Below, one piece after another: positions 7,281-16,070 of a stretch of DNA of 37,466 nucleotides. The first letter of the stretch is position 1, and the number at the start of each line of letters is the position of its first letter. The stretch is from contig CAIVDV010000054.1 in the NCBI GenBank assembly GCA_903904755.1, positions 1 to 37,466 of the forward strand, in the 5' to 3' direction. Made by a program: the position numbers and the translations under genes. The notes under the pieces are model-generated. The model was given only the letters and a program-made list of their open reading frames with translations. It was not told the origin of the DNA and did not search any database. This DNA is from an uncultured Acidobacteriaceae bacterium. GTDB lineage: Bacteria > Acidobacteriota > Terriglobia > Terriglobales > Acidobacteriaceae.

Positions 7281-7931
7281 ATGAATTTGTTTTCGCAACT
7301 GGATGAGGAGTTGCAGCCGACGCATGAGGTGCTGGCCGAGGGGGCGGTGCTGATGCGGGGGCGGGCGCGGCGTGAGGATGGGCTGCTGCTGGCCGGGGTG
7401 GAGGCGGTGGCGCGGGCGGTGCCGTTCCGGCAGATGGCGACGCCGGGCGGGTACCGGATGAGCGTGGCGATGACGAGTTGCGGACGGGTGGGTTGGGTTT
7501 CAGACTCGGAGCGGAATGGGTATGCGCCGGGGGATCCGGAGGCGCGGCGGATGTGGCCGGGGATGCCGGAGGGTTTTCGGGAGCTGGCGCGGGCGTCGGC
7601 CGAGGAGGCGGGGTTCAAGGGATTTGAGCCGGATACGTGCCTGATCAACCGGTACCAGGCGGGGGCGAAGCTGGGGCTGCACCAGGACCGGCATGAGCGG
7701 GATTTTCGGCAGCCGATTGTGTCGGTGTCGCTGGGGCTGGCGGCGGTGTTTTTGTGGGGCGGGTTTGAGCGGACGGAGGCGACGAAGCGGATATTGCTGG
7801 AGCACGGGGATGTGCTGGTGTGGGGCGGTGCGTCGCGGTTGCGTTTCCACGGGGTGATGCCGCTGAAGCCGGGGGTGCATGAGCGGACGGGGGTGTACCG
7901 GTACAACCTGACATTTCGGCGGGTGGGGTGA
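7281..7931 (+). CDS. alkB: DNA/RNA oxidative demethylase AlkB
   Basis: The 216-aa protein matches E. coli AlkB (216 aa), an Fe(II)/2-oxoglutarate dioxygenase that removes methyl groups from 1-methyladenine and 3-methylcytosine in DNA and RNA. The iron ligands are His134 and Asp136 (LGLHQDRHE) and His190 (RLRFHGV). The 2-oxoglutarate-binding arginines are Arg207 and Arg213 in YRYNLTFRR, with the same 6-residue spacing as E. coli Arg204/Arg210. INRYQAGAKL and the substrate-loop segment GYRMSVAMTSCGRVGW are also typical. It stands alone with no ada gene beside it. No ribosome-binding site is seen and TAAGAT 6 bases upstream suggests a leaderless transcript. Confidence 0.93.
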   Translation: MNLFSQLDEELQPTHEVLAEGAVLMRGRARREDGLLLAGVEAVARAVPFRQMATPGGYRMSVAMTSCGRVGWVSDSERNGYAPGDPEARRMWPGMPEGFRELARASAEEAGFKGFEPDTCLINRYQAGAKLGLHQDRHERDFRQPIVSVSLGLAAVFLWGGFERTEATKRILLEHGDVLVWGGASRLRFHGVMPLKPGVHERTGVYRYNLTFRRVG

Positions 7932-8130
7932 GGGGCAGCTTTTAGCTTCGAGCCTTCAGCTTTGAGCTGGTGGGTCCCCGGCATTTGTATGCGGACCTGG
8001 GGTACCCAGACGGTGGCCACCAGCAAGCACCCCGCCTGGAGGGATGTTGGCAGGGTTGCTGCCAACCTATTACCTGAACGTCCGAGACGGCGGCGGGCGT
8101 GCTGTGGCTATGTTATTTCCGAGCTTCAGA
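7932..8130. other. Gene-free stretch between alkB and kdsB
   Basis: This 199-base convergent intergenic stretch has no credible gene. It begins with near-repeats of the cttttagctt / ccttcagcttt / tttgagct kind (about 7938-7970) and includes a hairpin of 8-bp arms GTTGGCAG (8046-8053) and CTGCCAAC (8059-8066). The hairpin lacks a U-run, so it is only a weak terminator candidate. The section around ggacctggggtacccag resembles repeated intergenic sequence of acidobacteria, but I cannot verify that here. Confidence 0.4.
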
Positions 8131-8862
8131 TCAGCGAGCGCGGAGGATGGCTTCGACGCGGTTGAGGTCGTCGATGGTGTCGACGCCAATGGTGTCGCCG
8201 TGGGCCTGGGCTACGTAGATGTCGATTCCATTTTCCAGCAGGCGGAGTTGCTCGAGGCGCTCGATTTGTTCGAGGTGCGAAGGGGAGAGCTGCGCGAAGG
8301 CGGCGAGGGCTTCGCCGCGGTAGGCGTAGAGGCCGAGGTGTTTGCGGTAGGCGGAGAAGCCGGTGCTGTCGCGGTCAAAGGGGATGGTGGAGCGGGAGAA
8401 GTAGAGGGCGCGGCCGTCGGCGGCGGTGACGACTTTGACGGCGTTGGGGTTGGCGAAGTCGTCGGGCGGGCAGGGGACGGAGATGGTGGCAACGCGGACT
8501 TCGGGGCGGGAGAAGAGGGCGAGCATGGGCGCGAAGTGGTCGGGGGTGAGGAGGGGCTCGTCGCCCTGGATGTTGACGTAGATGTCGGCGGCGCGCTGGC
8601 GGGAGACTTCATAGACGCGGTCGGAGCCGCTGGCGCACTCGGGTGAGGTCATGGCGAAGGGGATGCCGGCGGCGGCGCATGCGGCAGCGACTTCGTCAGA
8701 GTCGGTGGCGACGAGGACTTCTGTCATGAGGCCGGAGCCGACGGCGGCGCGCCAGACCCACTCGACCATAGGGCGGCCGGCGATGGGGCGAAGGACCTTG
8801 CGGGAGAGGCGGGTGGAGCCGAGGCGGGCGGGAATGACACCGAGGATGCGTTGGGAGCTCAT
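8131..8862 (-). CDS. kdsB: 3-deoxy-manno-octulosonate cytidylyltransferase
   Basis: The 243-aa enzyme activates Kdo with CTP to CMP-Kdo for lipopolysaccharide inner-core synthesis in the cytoplasm, so the organism should make a Kdo-containing outer membrane. The nucleotidyltransferase start GVIPARLGSTRL(S)RK is at residues 8-22. ATDSDEV (52-58), ASGSDRVYE (77-85), the metal-binding NIQGDEP (97-103) and KHLGLYAYR follow as in KdsB. The length fits the family (about 245-250 aa). The start is the ATG at 8862. No ribosome-binding site is seen, but TAAACT lies 8 bases upstream, suggesting a leaderless mRNA. Other Kdo or lipid A genes are not adjacent. It is divergent from the large kinase. Confidence 0.92.
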   Translation of the reverse strand: MSSQRILGVIPARLGSTRLSRKVLRPIAGRPMVEWVWRAAVGSGLMTEVLVATDSDEVAAACAAAGIPFAMTSPECASGSDRVYEVSRQRAADIYVNIQGDEPLLTPDHFAPMLALFSRPEVRVATISVPCPPDDFANPNAVKVVTAADGRALYFSRSTIPFDRDSTGFSAYRKHLGLYAYRGEALAAFAQLSPSHLEQIERLEQLRLLENGIDIYVAQAHGDTIGVDTIDDLNRVEAILRAR

Positions 8863-8870
8863 AGGGAAAC

Positions 8871-8876
8871 AGTTTA
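8871..8876 (-). promoter_or_regulatory. -10-like box of kdsB
   Basis: On the minus strand TAAACT lies 8 bases before the kdsB ATG. TTGCCC at 8896-8901 could be a -35 box at a long 19-base spacing. The transcript would have almost no leader. Confidence 0.4.
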
Positions 8877-8915
8877 GCTGGCGGGGGCTGGAGCGGGGCA
8901 ATGTGGTGTGGATTC

Positions 8916-8945
8916 CTGACGGTTTTCCGGCGATGGCATTAGAAT
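8916..8945 (+). promoter_or_regulatory. Promoter of the hybrid kinase / HD-GYP operon
   Basis: CTGACG (8916-8921) and TAGAAT (8940-8945) are separated by 18 bases, a plausible sigma-70-type promoter. Transcription would start near 8952. That argues against the ATG at 8944 as the kinase start and for a start at 8974 (GTG) or 8983 (ATG). Confidence 0.45.
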
Positions 8946-8982
8946 GCTGGCGACGTTGGAAATGGGGCCGTGCGTGACTGCG

Positions 8983-11900
8983 ATGGAGAAGCGATTGAAG
9001 GATCATCCGGGAGTTCGCAGCTTGCTGGGTGGATTGATTCTGGTTCTTCTGCTGGTGTTGCTTACGGGCAACTGGGCGTATCAGCGGTTTTCGCGGAATG
9101 TGCGCGAGCAGGCGATTATGAACCTGGACGATGTTGCGGATCAGAAGTCTGATTCGCTGGAACATTTCCTGTGGGAGCGGAAGGGCGATGCGGAACTGCT
9201 GAGCGGGCAGGCGAGCGTGTGGCAGCCGCTGGGCGGGAAGGCGGGATGGAGCGCTGCGCAGCGGGACGAATTGAATACGGCGATTGCCCAGGTGCGCCAC
9301 GCGTACGACTACCGTCGGGTGATGGTGGTGGATGCCAGGGGTGGGGTGTTTGCCGGGCCAGCGGATGTGAGCCTGACGGCGGAGGAGCGCGCCGGAGTGC
9401 GGGCAGCGGTAGCGAGCCGGGAGAGCGTGCTGGTGGATGTGCACGCGGCCTCAGATGGCACGGTGGTCTTTGGGGTGGCGCGTGCGATACGGCGCGGGGG
9501 CGATGCGGCGGGCGATGTGCTGGGAGCGGTGTATCTGGAAGATGATTTGCCGACGAGCCTGGAGCCGATTGTGGCGCAGTGGCCGGTGGAGTCGGGGAGC
9601 GCGGATGCGTTTCTGGTGCGCCGGGATGGGAGCGATTTGGTTTTCCTGACCTTGCCGCGCTTTGTGAAGGGCGAGAAGGCGCTGACGATGCGTCGGTCGG
9701 CGGTGGGGATTGATGCGCAACTGTCGGCGGCGAATGCGAACGGTACGCGGTTTTACGAGTTGAAGGATTATCGGGAAGTTCCTGTGCTGGGAGCGGTGAA
9801 GGCGGTGCCGGGTACGGATTGGTTAGTGGCGGTGAAGGCGGACCTGGAGGAGATCAACCGGCCGGTACGCAGCTTTGGGGAGTCTGTGCTGGCGCTGATG
9901 GCGCTGTTTGCGGGGCTGTGCGTGGTGGGTGGGGTGGGGATTTGGAATATGCAGCGTCGGGAGTTGCACGCGCGGCAGTTGGTGGAGATGGCGAACCAGT
10001 CCCGCGAGGACCAGATGGCCGCGCTGCTGGAGACTTCGCCGGACTCCGTGCTGATTGTGGACGAGCGGGGGACGATTCAGCGGGTGAACGAGCAGGTGGT
10101 GCGGTTCCTGGGGCATGGGCGGGAGGAGTTGGTGGGGCAGCCGATAGAGACGCTGCTTCCTGAGCGATTCCGGGGTGGGCATGGGAGTTTGCTTAACGGG
10201 TTCATGAAGCAGGCCAAGGTGGCGCGGATGGGCGCGCAGCGGGAGGTGTTTGCCCGGAGGAAGGATGCAAGCGAGGTCCGGGTTGAGATTACGTTGAGCC
10301 CGCTGCATACACCGGAAGGGCTGATGGTGGTTGCGTCGCTGCGGGATATTACGGAGCGGGTGACGTATGAGCAGCAGTTGCGGGAGAACGAGCGTCAGTT
10401 GATAGCGGTGCTGAATTCGAGTCCGATTGGGGTGCGAATTGCGACCGACCAGGGACGCCGGGTGGTGTTTTACAACAGCAGTTATGAAAGCCGGATTGCA
10501 GGCGCGGGAACGGGAGGTGCGGATCCGCGCAGCTTCTACGCGCATCCGGAAGAGTATGACCGGATTGTGGCGGAACTGGCGGAAGGCAAGCAGATATTGA
10601 ACCGCGAGATTGAGATGAACATTCCGGGTGTGGGGCAGATATTTGCACTGGCATCGTTTATGCCGATGCGGTTCCGCGGGGAAGATGCGGTGATGGGCTG
10701 GTTCTATGACCTGACGGAGCGGGTGCATGCGGAGCAGGCGCTGAAGCGGGCGAAGGACGAGATCCAGATTATTTTTGATACGGCGACGTCGGGAATCATG
10801 CTGCTGAAGGACCGAGTGATCCAGCGGTGCAATGAGCGGATGGCGCAACTGACGGGATATGAAATCAAGGACCTAGTGGGTCACGGCACGCGGATGTGGT
10901 ACGAGGATGATGCCGCGTACGAGCGGATTGGGCAGCAGGTTTACGGCCGGATTGCGGCGGGTGAGGTGACGGTGCATGAGGCGCACCTGGTGCGCAGGGA
11001 CGGGAGCCGGTTCTGGTCAAAGAGCGTAAGCCGTGTGATTGATGCAGCGCACCCGGAGATGGGTGTGGTGAGCATTGTGGATGACATCACGTTGCAGCGG
11101 GAGGCCGAGCAGGCACTGTTGGATGCCAAGCATATGGCGGAAGATGCGGCGCGGATGAAGGCGGATTTTCTGGCGAATATGAGTCATGAGATTCGGACGC
11201 CGATGAACGCGATTATCGGGTTGAGTCATCTGATGATGAAGACGGAGATGACGTCGCGGCAGCGGGATTACGCGATGAAGATCAACGGGTCGGGTCAGCA
11301 TCTGCTGGGGATTATCAACGACATTCTGGACTTCTCAAAGATAGAGGCAGGGAAGCTGGAGTTGGAGCGGATTGATTTTGATCTGGAGAAGGTTCTGGAG
11401 AATGTGGCGAGTGTGATTCAGCAGCGGGCGAGCGACAAGGGGGTGGAGCTGATTTTTGAGGTGTCACCGGGAGTGCCGCAGATGCTGGTGGGCGATCCGC
11501 TGCGGCTGGGGCAGGTGCTTATCAATTTTGGGACGAACGCGATCAAGTTCACGGAGCAGGGTGAGATTGAGATCGCGATCTCAGTGGCGGAGACGAGCGA
11601 AGCGGAGACGGTGCTGCGGTTTGCGGTGAAGGACACGGGGATTGGGCTGAGCGAGGAGCAGCAGGGGAGGTTGTTCCAGTCATTCGAGCAGGGCGACAGT
11701 TCGACGACGCGGCGGTATGGTGGGACGGGTCTGGGGCTGGCGATCTGCAAGCATCTTGCGACGATGATGGGTGGCGAGGTGGGAGTGATTTCGGAACTGG
11801 GGAAGGGTTCGGAGTTCTGGTTTACGGCGCGGCTGGGCCAGAGCAAGGCGACGCCTCGTGCGTTGAAGCTGGCGAACGGGATGCGGGGCAGCACGGTGCT

Positions 11901-13356
11901 TGTGGTGGACGACAGCGAGCATGCGCGGGCAGCGTTGCGGGAGACGCTGAGCGCGATGGGCTTTGTGGTGGATGCGGTGTCGGATGGAACGACCGCGATT
12001 GAGATGGTGCGCGAGCGCGCCACCAGCGGGAAAGCCGGGTACCCGGTGATTCTGCTGGACTGGCAGATGCCGCAGATGGATGGGGTGGAGGTGGCGCGGC
12101 GGATACGGGCGATGGGATTGACGCCGGCACCGAAGATTCTGCTGGTGACGGCGTATGGGCGCGAGGAGGTGTTCCGGGGAGCGGAGCTGGCGGGGATTGA
12201 TGAGGTTCTGTTGAAGCCGGTGAGTGCCTCGACGCTGTTTGATGCGATTGCGCGGGCGCTGGATTTGGAGGTGAAGGCCGAGAGCGCGCCGCATCAGGCG
12301 GAGCAGGAGAGCCGGGGGGAGCTGAGCGGGGTGCGGATACTGCTGGCGGAGGATAACGAGATCAACCAGCAGGTGGCGCGGGAACTGCTGGAGGGCATGG
12401 GATGCCGGGTGGATGTCGCCGGGGATGGCCAGCAGGCCGTGGAGATGGTGAGCCGGACGCACTATGACGTGGTGCTGATGGATATGCAGATGCCGGTGAT
12501 GGATGGGCTGGCAGCGACGGAGGCGATGCGGCGGATGCCGGAGTTGGCGGAGTTGCCGATTCTTGCGATGACGGCGAATGCGATGCCGGAGGACCGGGCG
12601 CGTTGCCTGGCGGCGGGGATGAATGATCACTTGGGCAAGCCGATTGAGCCGGAGCAACTGTATGGCGCGCTGCGGCGGTGGATTGGAAATCTGCAGCCGC
12701 TGCCGCCGGTGATGGTTGCAGAGGCCGCGTCCGCGGATGGCATGGCGGAGACGGGTTTGCCAGAGGCGATTGAGGGACTGAATACGGCACTGGGATTGCG
12801 GCGGGTGCTGGGGAAACGCAGCGTGCATCTGGGACTGCTGGAGAGCTTTGTGAGTGGGCAGGCGCTGGCTGCGGTGCGCATCCACGAAGCACTGGAGGCT
12901 GGCGATCAGGCGGTGGCGGAGCGTGTGGCGCATACGGTGAAGGGCGTGGCGGGGAACCTGGGCGCGACGACGCTGCAGACGCTGGCCGCGGAAGTGGAAG
13001 GCGCGCTGCGGGCAGGGAAGGCACGGGATGGAGTGGAAGCTGGGCTGGCAGCGATGAGCGCGGAACTGAGCCGGTTGGTGGAGGCGCTGCAGCATTGGAT
13101 GGCGACCTCGGAGCCGGGAGTTGCCGAAGGGCAGTCAAACGGGGCCGACGCGGGCAAGGCTGTGGCGGAGCTGAGTGCGCTGCTGGCGGATGATGATGCG
13201 GAATCTGTGGAGTGTTTTGCGCGGTATCGGGATGCGCTGAAGGCGGCGTATCCGGTGGCTTTCCGCGGACTTGAGATGGCGATGCGGAATTTTGATTTTG
13301 AGACAGCGCTTGCGGTGCTGCGGGAAGCGGCGGCGGGAGATGGCCGCGCAAGCTAG
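8983..13356 (+). CDS. Hybrid sensor histidine kinase with three PAS, two receiver and one Hpt domain
   Basis: From ATG 8983 the protein has 1457 aa. Order: membrane helix 13-30; extracytoplasmic sensor about 31-298 (Cache-like by layout); second helix about 299-321; PAS domains about 341-460, 467-585 and 586-705; dimerisation domain with phospho-acceptor His735 in [10 protein letters not shown]; ATPase domain with [18 protein letters not shown] and GGTGLGLAI; receiver 1 with Asp1026 ([11 protein letters not shown]); receiver 2 with Asp1167 ([11 protein letters not shown]); Hpt domain with His1317 ([13 protein letters not shown]); and a helical tail of about 85 residues. All phosphotransfer residues are present, so a full phosphorelay is expected. 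The input signal is unknown. An in-frame ATG at 8944 would add 13 residues but overlaps the predicted -10 box. The HD-GYP regulator follows 12 bases later in the same operon. Confidence 0.9.
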   Translation: MEKRLKDHPGVRSLLGGLILVLLLVLLTGNWAYQRFSRNVREQAIMNLDDVADQKSDSLEHFLWERKGDAELLSGQASVWQPLGGKAGWSAAQRDELNTAIAQVRHAYDYRRVMVVDARGGVFAGPADVSLTAEERAGVRAAVASRESVLVDVHAASDGTVVFGVARAIRRGGDAAGDVLGAVYLEDDLPTSLEPIVAQWPVESGSADAFLVRRDGSDLVFLTLPRFVKGEKALTMRRSAVGIDAQLSAANANGTRFYELKDYREVPVLGAVKAVPGTDWLVAVKADLEEINRPVRSFGESVLALMALFAGLCVVGGVGIWNMQRRELHARQLVEMANQSREDQMAALLETSPDSVLIVDERGTIQRVNEQVVRFLGHGREELVGQPIETLLPERFRGGHGSLLNGFMKQAKVARMGAQREVFARRKDASEVRVEITLSPLHTPEGLMVVASLRDITERVTYEQQLRENERQLIAVLNSSPIGVRIATDQGRRVVFYNSSYESRIAGAGTGGADPRSFYAHPEEYDRIVAELAEGKQILNREIEMNIPGVGQIFALASFMPMRFRGEDAVMGWFYDLTERVHAEQALKRAKDEIQIIFDTATSGIMLLKDRVIQRCNERMAQLTGYEIKDLVGHGTRMWYEDDAAYERIGQQVYGRIAAGEVTVHEAHLVRRDGSRFWSKSVSRVIDAAHPEMGVVSIVDDITLQREAEQALLDAKHMAEDAARMKADFLANMSHEIRTPMNAIIGLSHLMMKTEMTSRQRDYAMKINGSGQHLLGIINDILDFSKIEAGKLELERIDFDLEKVLENVASVIQQRASDKGVELIFEVSPGVPQMLVGDPLRLGQVLINFGTNAIKFTEQGEIEIAISVAETSEAETVLRFAVKDTGIGLSEEQQGRLFQSFEQGDSSTTRRYGGTGLGLAICKHLATMMGGEVGVISELGKGSEFWFTARLGQSKATPRALKLANGMRGSTVLVVDDSEHARAALRETLSAMGFVVDAVSDGTTAIEMVRERATSGKAGYPVILLDWQMPQMDGVEVARRIRAMGLTPAPKILLVTAYGREEVFRGAELAGIDEVLLKPVSASTLFDAIARALDLEVKAESAPHQAEQESRGELSGVRILLAEDNEINQQVARELLEGMGCRVDVAGDGQQAVEMVSRTHYDVVLMDMQMPVMDGLAATEAMRRMPELAELPILAMTANAMPEDRARCLAAGMNDHLGKPIEPEQLYGALRRWIGNLQPLPPVMVAEAASADGMAETGLPEAIEGLNTALGLRRVLGKRSVHLGLLESFVSGQALAAVRIHEALEAGDQAVAERVAHTVKGVAGNLGATTLQTLAAEVEGALRAGKARDGVEAGLAAMSAELSRLVEALQHWMATSEPGVAEGQSNGADAGKAVAELSALLADDDAESVECFARYRDALKAAYPVAFRGLEMAMRNFDFETALAVLREAAAGDGRAS

Positions 13357-13368
13357 AGGAGCGGGAAG

Positions 13369-14517
13369 ATGGCAGAGGAAGAGATGCAGCACAAGGCCAC
13401 GATTCTGGTGGTGGACGATACGCCGGATAACCTGACGCTGATGGTGGAGCTGCTGCGGGACCGGTACCGGGTGAAGGTGGCCAACAGCGGGGAACGTGCG
13501 CTGAAGGTGGCGCATAGTGCGCCGGTGGATTTGATTCTGCTGGACATCATGATGCCGGAGATGGATGGGTATGAGGTTTGCCGGCGGCTGAAGGGAGATG
13601 CTGCGACGGAGAATGTGCCGGTGATATTTCTGACGGCGCGATCGACGGTGGAGGATGAGCAGCGCGGGCTGGAAGCTGGGGCGGTGGACTACATTACGAA
13701 ACCGATCAGCCCGCCGATTGTGCTGGCGCGGGTACGGACGCATCTGGCGCTGAAGGCGGCTGCGGATTATTTGCGGGACAAGAGTGCGTTTCTGGAAGCG
13801 GAGGTTCAGAAGCGGACGGCGGAGTTGGTGGCGATTCAGGATACGACGATTCAGATTGTGACGTCGCTGGCGGAGTCGCGCGACCCGGAGACGGGAAATC
13901 ATATTCGGCGGACGCAGCACTATGTGCAGGCGCTGGCGGAGAAGCTGAGCGAGGATGCGCGTTGGGCAGCGGAGCTGACGCCGCAGAAGATATCGACGAT
14001 GTACAAGTCCGCGCCGTTGCACGACATTGGGAAGGTGGGGATACCGGATTCGATTCTGCTGAAGCCGGGCAAGCTGACGCGGGAAGAGTTTGAGGTGATG
14101 AAGAGGCACACGTTGATTGGTCATGAGGCGATTGCGCGTGCGGAACAGCAGTTGGGGATCCATGTGGAGTTTCTGGAGACGGCGAAGGAGATAGCGTTGT
14201 CGCACCACGAGAAGTGGGACGGGACGGGGTATCCGAGAGGGCTGAAGGGTCGTGAGATTCCGCTGGCAGGTCGGATTATGGCGCTTGCGGATGTGTATGA
14301 CGCGCTGGTGAGCCGGCGTGTGTACAAGGAGCCGATGCCGCACGAAAAGGCGATTGCGATTCTGATTGAAGGTCGGGGGACGCATTTTGACGCGGAACTG
14401 GTGGATGCATTTGTGGAGTTGCAGGAGAGGATGCGGGGGATAGTGGAGCGGTACCGGGATACGGAGACGGACCTGGCCGCAAAGCTGGAGATGTTTGCGG
14501 GGCCCCTGCCCGCTTAG
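13369..14517 (+). CDS. Response regulator with HD-GYP c-di-GMP phosphodiesterase domain (RpfG-like)
   Basis: The 382-aa cytoplasmic protein has an N-terminal receiver (residues 10-130) with acidic residues Asp16/Asp17, phospho-acceptor Asp59 in LLDIMMPEMDG, Thr89 and Lys111. A coiled linker (about 135-155) leads to an HD-GYP domain that hydrolyses c-di-GMP. Metal and catalytic motifs are intact: H218-D219 (LHDIGKVGIPD), the HH pair 279-280, GYP at 287-289 (KWDGTGYPRGLKG) and ALADVYDAL. The start has GAGGAG about 10 bases upstream and lies 12 bases after the kinase stop, so it is very likely the kinase's output partner. Phosphorylation would be expected to alter c-di-GMP turnover and so motility or biofilm. 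That is an inference. Confidence 0.92.
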   Translation: MAEEEMQHKATILVVDDTPDNLTLMVELLRDRYRVKVANSGERALKVAHSAPVDLILLDIMMPEMDGYEVCRRLKGDAATENVPVIFLTARSTVEDEQRGLEAGAVDYITKPISPPIVLARVRTHLALKAAADYLRDKSAFLEAEVQKRTAELVAIQDTTIQIVTSLAESRDPETGNHIRRTQHYVQALAEKLSEDARWAAELTPQKISTMYKSAPLHDIGKVGIPDSILLKPGKLTREEFEVMKRHTLIGHEAIARAEQQLGIHVEFLETAKEIALSHHEKWDGTGYPRGLKGREIPLAGRIMALADVYDALVSRRVYKEPMPHEKAIAILIEGRGTHFDAELVDAFVELQERMRGIVERYRDTETDLAAKLEMFAGPLPA

Positions 14518-14546
14518 TATGGACTGGAGTTGAGGGCGCGCAGGGA

Positions 14547-15857
14547 TTGAACAGAAGAGCGATTGAGAAGTCCCAGGCGAAGCTGGTGACGCGGGATGGA
14601 AGTGTGCCGGCAGGGGGACTGGTGGCGTGGACGCCGTGTGTGGCGATGCTGCTGCTGTCGTTTATCAGCCTGGTGGATCGGTCGATATTGGGGATATTGA
14701 GCCCGACGATTTTGAAGGAGCTGCACCTGACGGCGGGCCAGTATGGAACGGCGCTGATGGTGTTCAGCATTTGCTACATGGCGGCGAACCCGGTGTGGGG
14801 TTGGGCGATTGACCGGGTGGGGGTGTTTTGGGCGATTGGGGCGGCGGTGGCGCTGTGGAGTGCGGCCTCGGGTGCTCATGCGTTGATAGCGGGATTCCTG
14901 AGCTTGTGTGTGGCGCGGGGGGTGCTGGGATTTGGCGAGGGAGCGACGTTTCCGGCGGGGTTGAAGGCGGTGACGGAGACGCTGCCGGCGGAGCGAAGGA
15001 GCTTTGGGCTGGGGCTGGCGTATTCCGGCGGGAGCCTGGGGGCGCTGCTGACGCCGCTGGTGGTGACTCCGCTGGCGCTCAAGTTTGGGTGGCGTGCGTC
15101 GTTTGTGGTGTCGGCGGCGGTTGGGTTTGCGTGGATTTGCCTGTGGGTGGCGCTGCGGCGGGCGGGGCTGTACCGGGTGGTGGCGCAGAGGGTGGTGGCG
15201 GAGAGCGGGCCGCAGCCGAAGCGATGGAACCGGGAGCTGTTTGCGACGGCGGCGGTGTATGGGCTGGGGGCGAGTCCGCTGGCGTTTGGGCTGAATATGG
15301 GACCGCTGTATTTGTCGCGGGTGCTGCATGTGCCGCAGGGGACGCTGGGGCATTTGCTGTGGCTGCCGCCGATGGGCTGGGAGGCGGGTTACCTGGTGTG
15401 GGGCAGGGTGGCGGATGCGCGGCGGAGGAAGGCGGAGGCGGCCGGGCTGGGAGCGCCTTCGCCGCTGGGGCTGTTTGCGATGTTTGCGGCGGGAAGTGTG
15501 CCGCTGGCGGTGGCACCGATGCTGGCGGGGTGGGAGTGGGCGCTGCCGGCGACGATGGCGCTGCTGTTTGTGGCGATGTTCTTGTCAGGCGGGTTTGTGG
15601 TGATTGCGCTTGCGGATGGGGCGGCGCGCCAGCCGGGGGCGAAGAGCGGATTCCTGGCGGGGTTTGCGATTGCCGGGTGGTCGCTGGTGACGGGGCTGCT
15701 GATGCCAGTGGTGGGGAGCCTGTTTGATGCGGGGGCGTATCGTGGGGCGTTCTGGCTGGCTGGGCTGCTTCCGGTGGCCGGGGTGCTGGTGTGGCGGGCG
15801 GTGGCGCGGCAGGAGAAGAACTGGGGCGGCGGGGCGCGGACGGGCGAGCTGGTTTGA
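14547..15857 (+). CDS. Major facilitator superfamily transporter
   Basis: The protein of about 436 aa has some twelve hydrophobic helices and the MFS layout. The loop between helices 2 and 3 reads NPVWGWAIDRVG, the relative of the G-x-x-x-D-R motif. Helix 4-5 carries ARGVLGFGEGATFPAGLKAV, as in the anion:cation symporter (ACS) branch, which carries sugar acids and other organic anions. Substrate is unknown. The start is uncertain: the TTG at 14547 has a weak AGGGA too close upstream, and in-frame GTG codons lie shortly downstream. It begins 29 bases after the HD-GYP gene on the same strand and may belong to that operon. Its stop codon overlaps the -35 box of the tRNA promoter. Confidence 0.8.
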   Translation: MNRRAIEKSQAKLVTRDGSVPAGGLVAWTPCVAMLLLSFISLVDRSILGILSPTILKELHLTAGQYGTALMVFSICYMAANPVWGWAIDRVGVFWAIGAAVALWSAASGAHALIAGFLSLCVARGVLGFGEGATFPAGLKAVTETLPAERRSFGLGLAYSGGSLGALLTPLVVTPLALKFGWRASFVVSAAVGFAWICLWVALRRAGLYRVVAQRVVAESGPQPKRWNRELFATAAVYGLGASPLAFGLNMGPLYLSRVLHVPQGTLGHLLWLPPMGWEAGYLVWGRVADARRRKAEAAGLGAPSPLGLFAMFAAGSVPLAVAPMLAGWEWALPATMALLFVAMFLSGGFVVIALADGAARQPGAKSGFLAGFAIAGWSLVTGLLMPVVGSLFDAGAYRGAFWLAGLLPVAGVLVWRAVARQEKNWGGGARTGELV

Positions 15858-15882
15858 CCGGGTGGGCGCGTGCCCGTATCAT
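15854..15882 (+). promoter_or_regulatory. Promoter of the tRNA gene
   Basis: TTGACC (15854-15859) and TATCAT (15877-15882) are separated by exactly 17 bases, close to the sigma-70 consensus. The -35 box includes the TGA stop codon of the transporter gene. Transcription would start near 15889, about 55 bases before the tRNA. Confidence 0.7.
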
Positions 15883-15943
15883 CGAAGAGGTGGCTTTGTG
15901 TGCTGCGCGCTGGTCGTGCGCCCCGGAGCCGCTTCCCTCCCAA

Positions 15944-16020
15944 GGCGGAGTAGCTCAGATGGTTAGAGCGACGGATTCATAACCCGTAGGTCGGCGGTTC
16001 GATCCCGCCCTCCGCCACCA
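15944..16020 (+). tRNA. tRNA with anticodon CAT (elongator Met, possibly Ile2)
   Basis: The 77-nt sequence starts GGCGGAG, which pairs with CTCCGCC at 16010-16016. It has a D-loop with AGCTCAGATGGTTAGAGC, a seven-base anticodon loop TTCATAA with CAT at 15978-15980, the T-loop GGTTCGATCC and an encoded ACCA end. The first base pair is G-C, so it is not the initiator tRNA, which has an unpaired first position. A CAT anticodon reads AUG, or AUA if the C is modified to lysidine. Elongator tRNA-Met is the more likely reading. Confidence 0.95.
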
Positions 16021-16070
16021 AAATTCCTGGACATTTCATTGACGGAGAAGGCGGGCTGCGATGTTTGCGG

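Noticed and set aside
7932-8130. Possible riboswitch or small RNA between alkB and kdsB
   Set aside because: One 8-bp hairpin is present but no conserved riboswitch core, promoter or terminator. The stretch is downstream of both convergent genes.
8944-8982. ATG 8944 as the start of the hybrid kinase
   Set aside because: It overlaps the predicted -10 box TAGAAT (8940-8945) and has no ribosome-binding site. Kept only as an alternative.
11680-13095. Long open frame (471 codons) antisense to the hybrid kinase gene
   Set aside because: It encodes an Arg/His/Pro-rich sequence with no domain, and lies opposite a gene with complete motifs. Open antisense frames are common in this GC-rich, strongly biased sequence.
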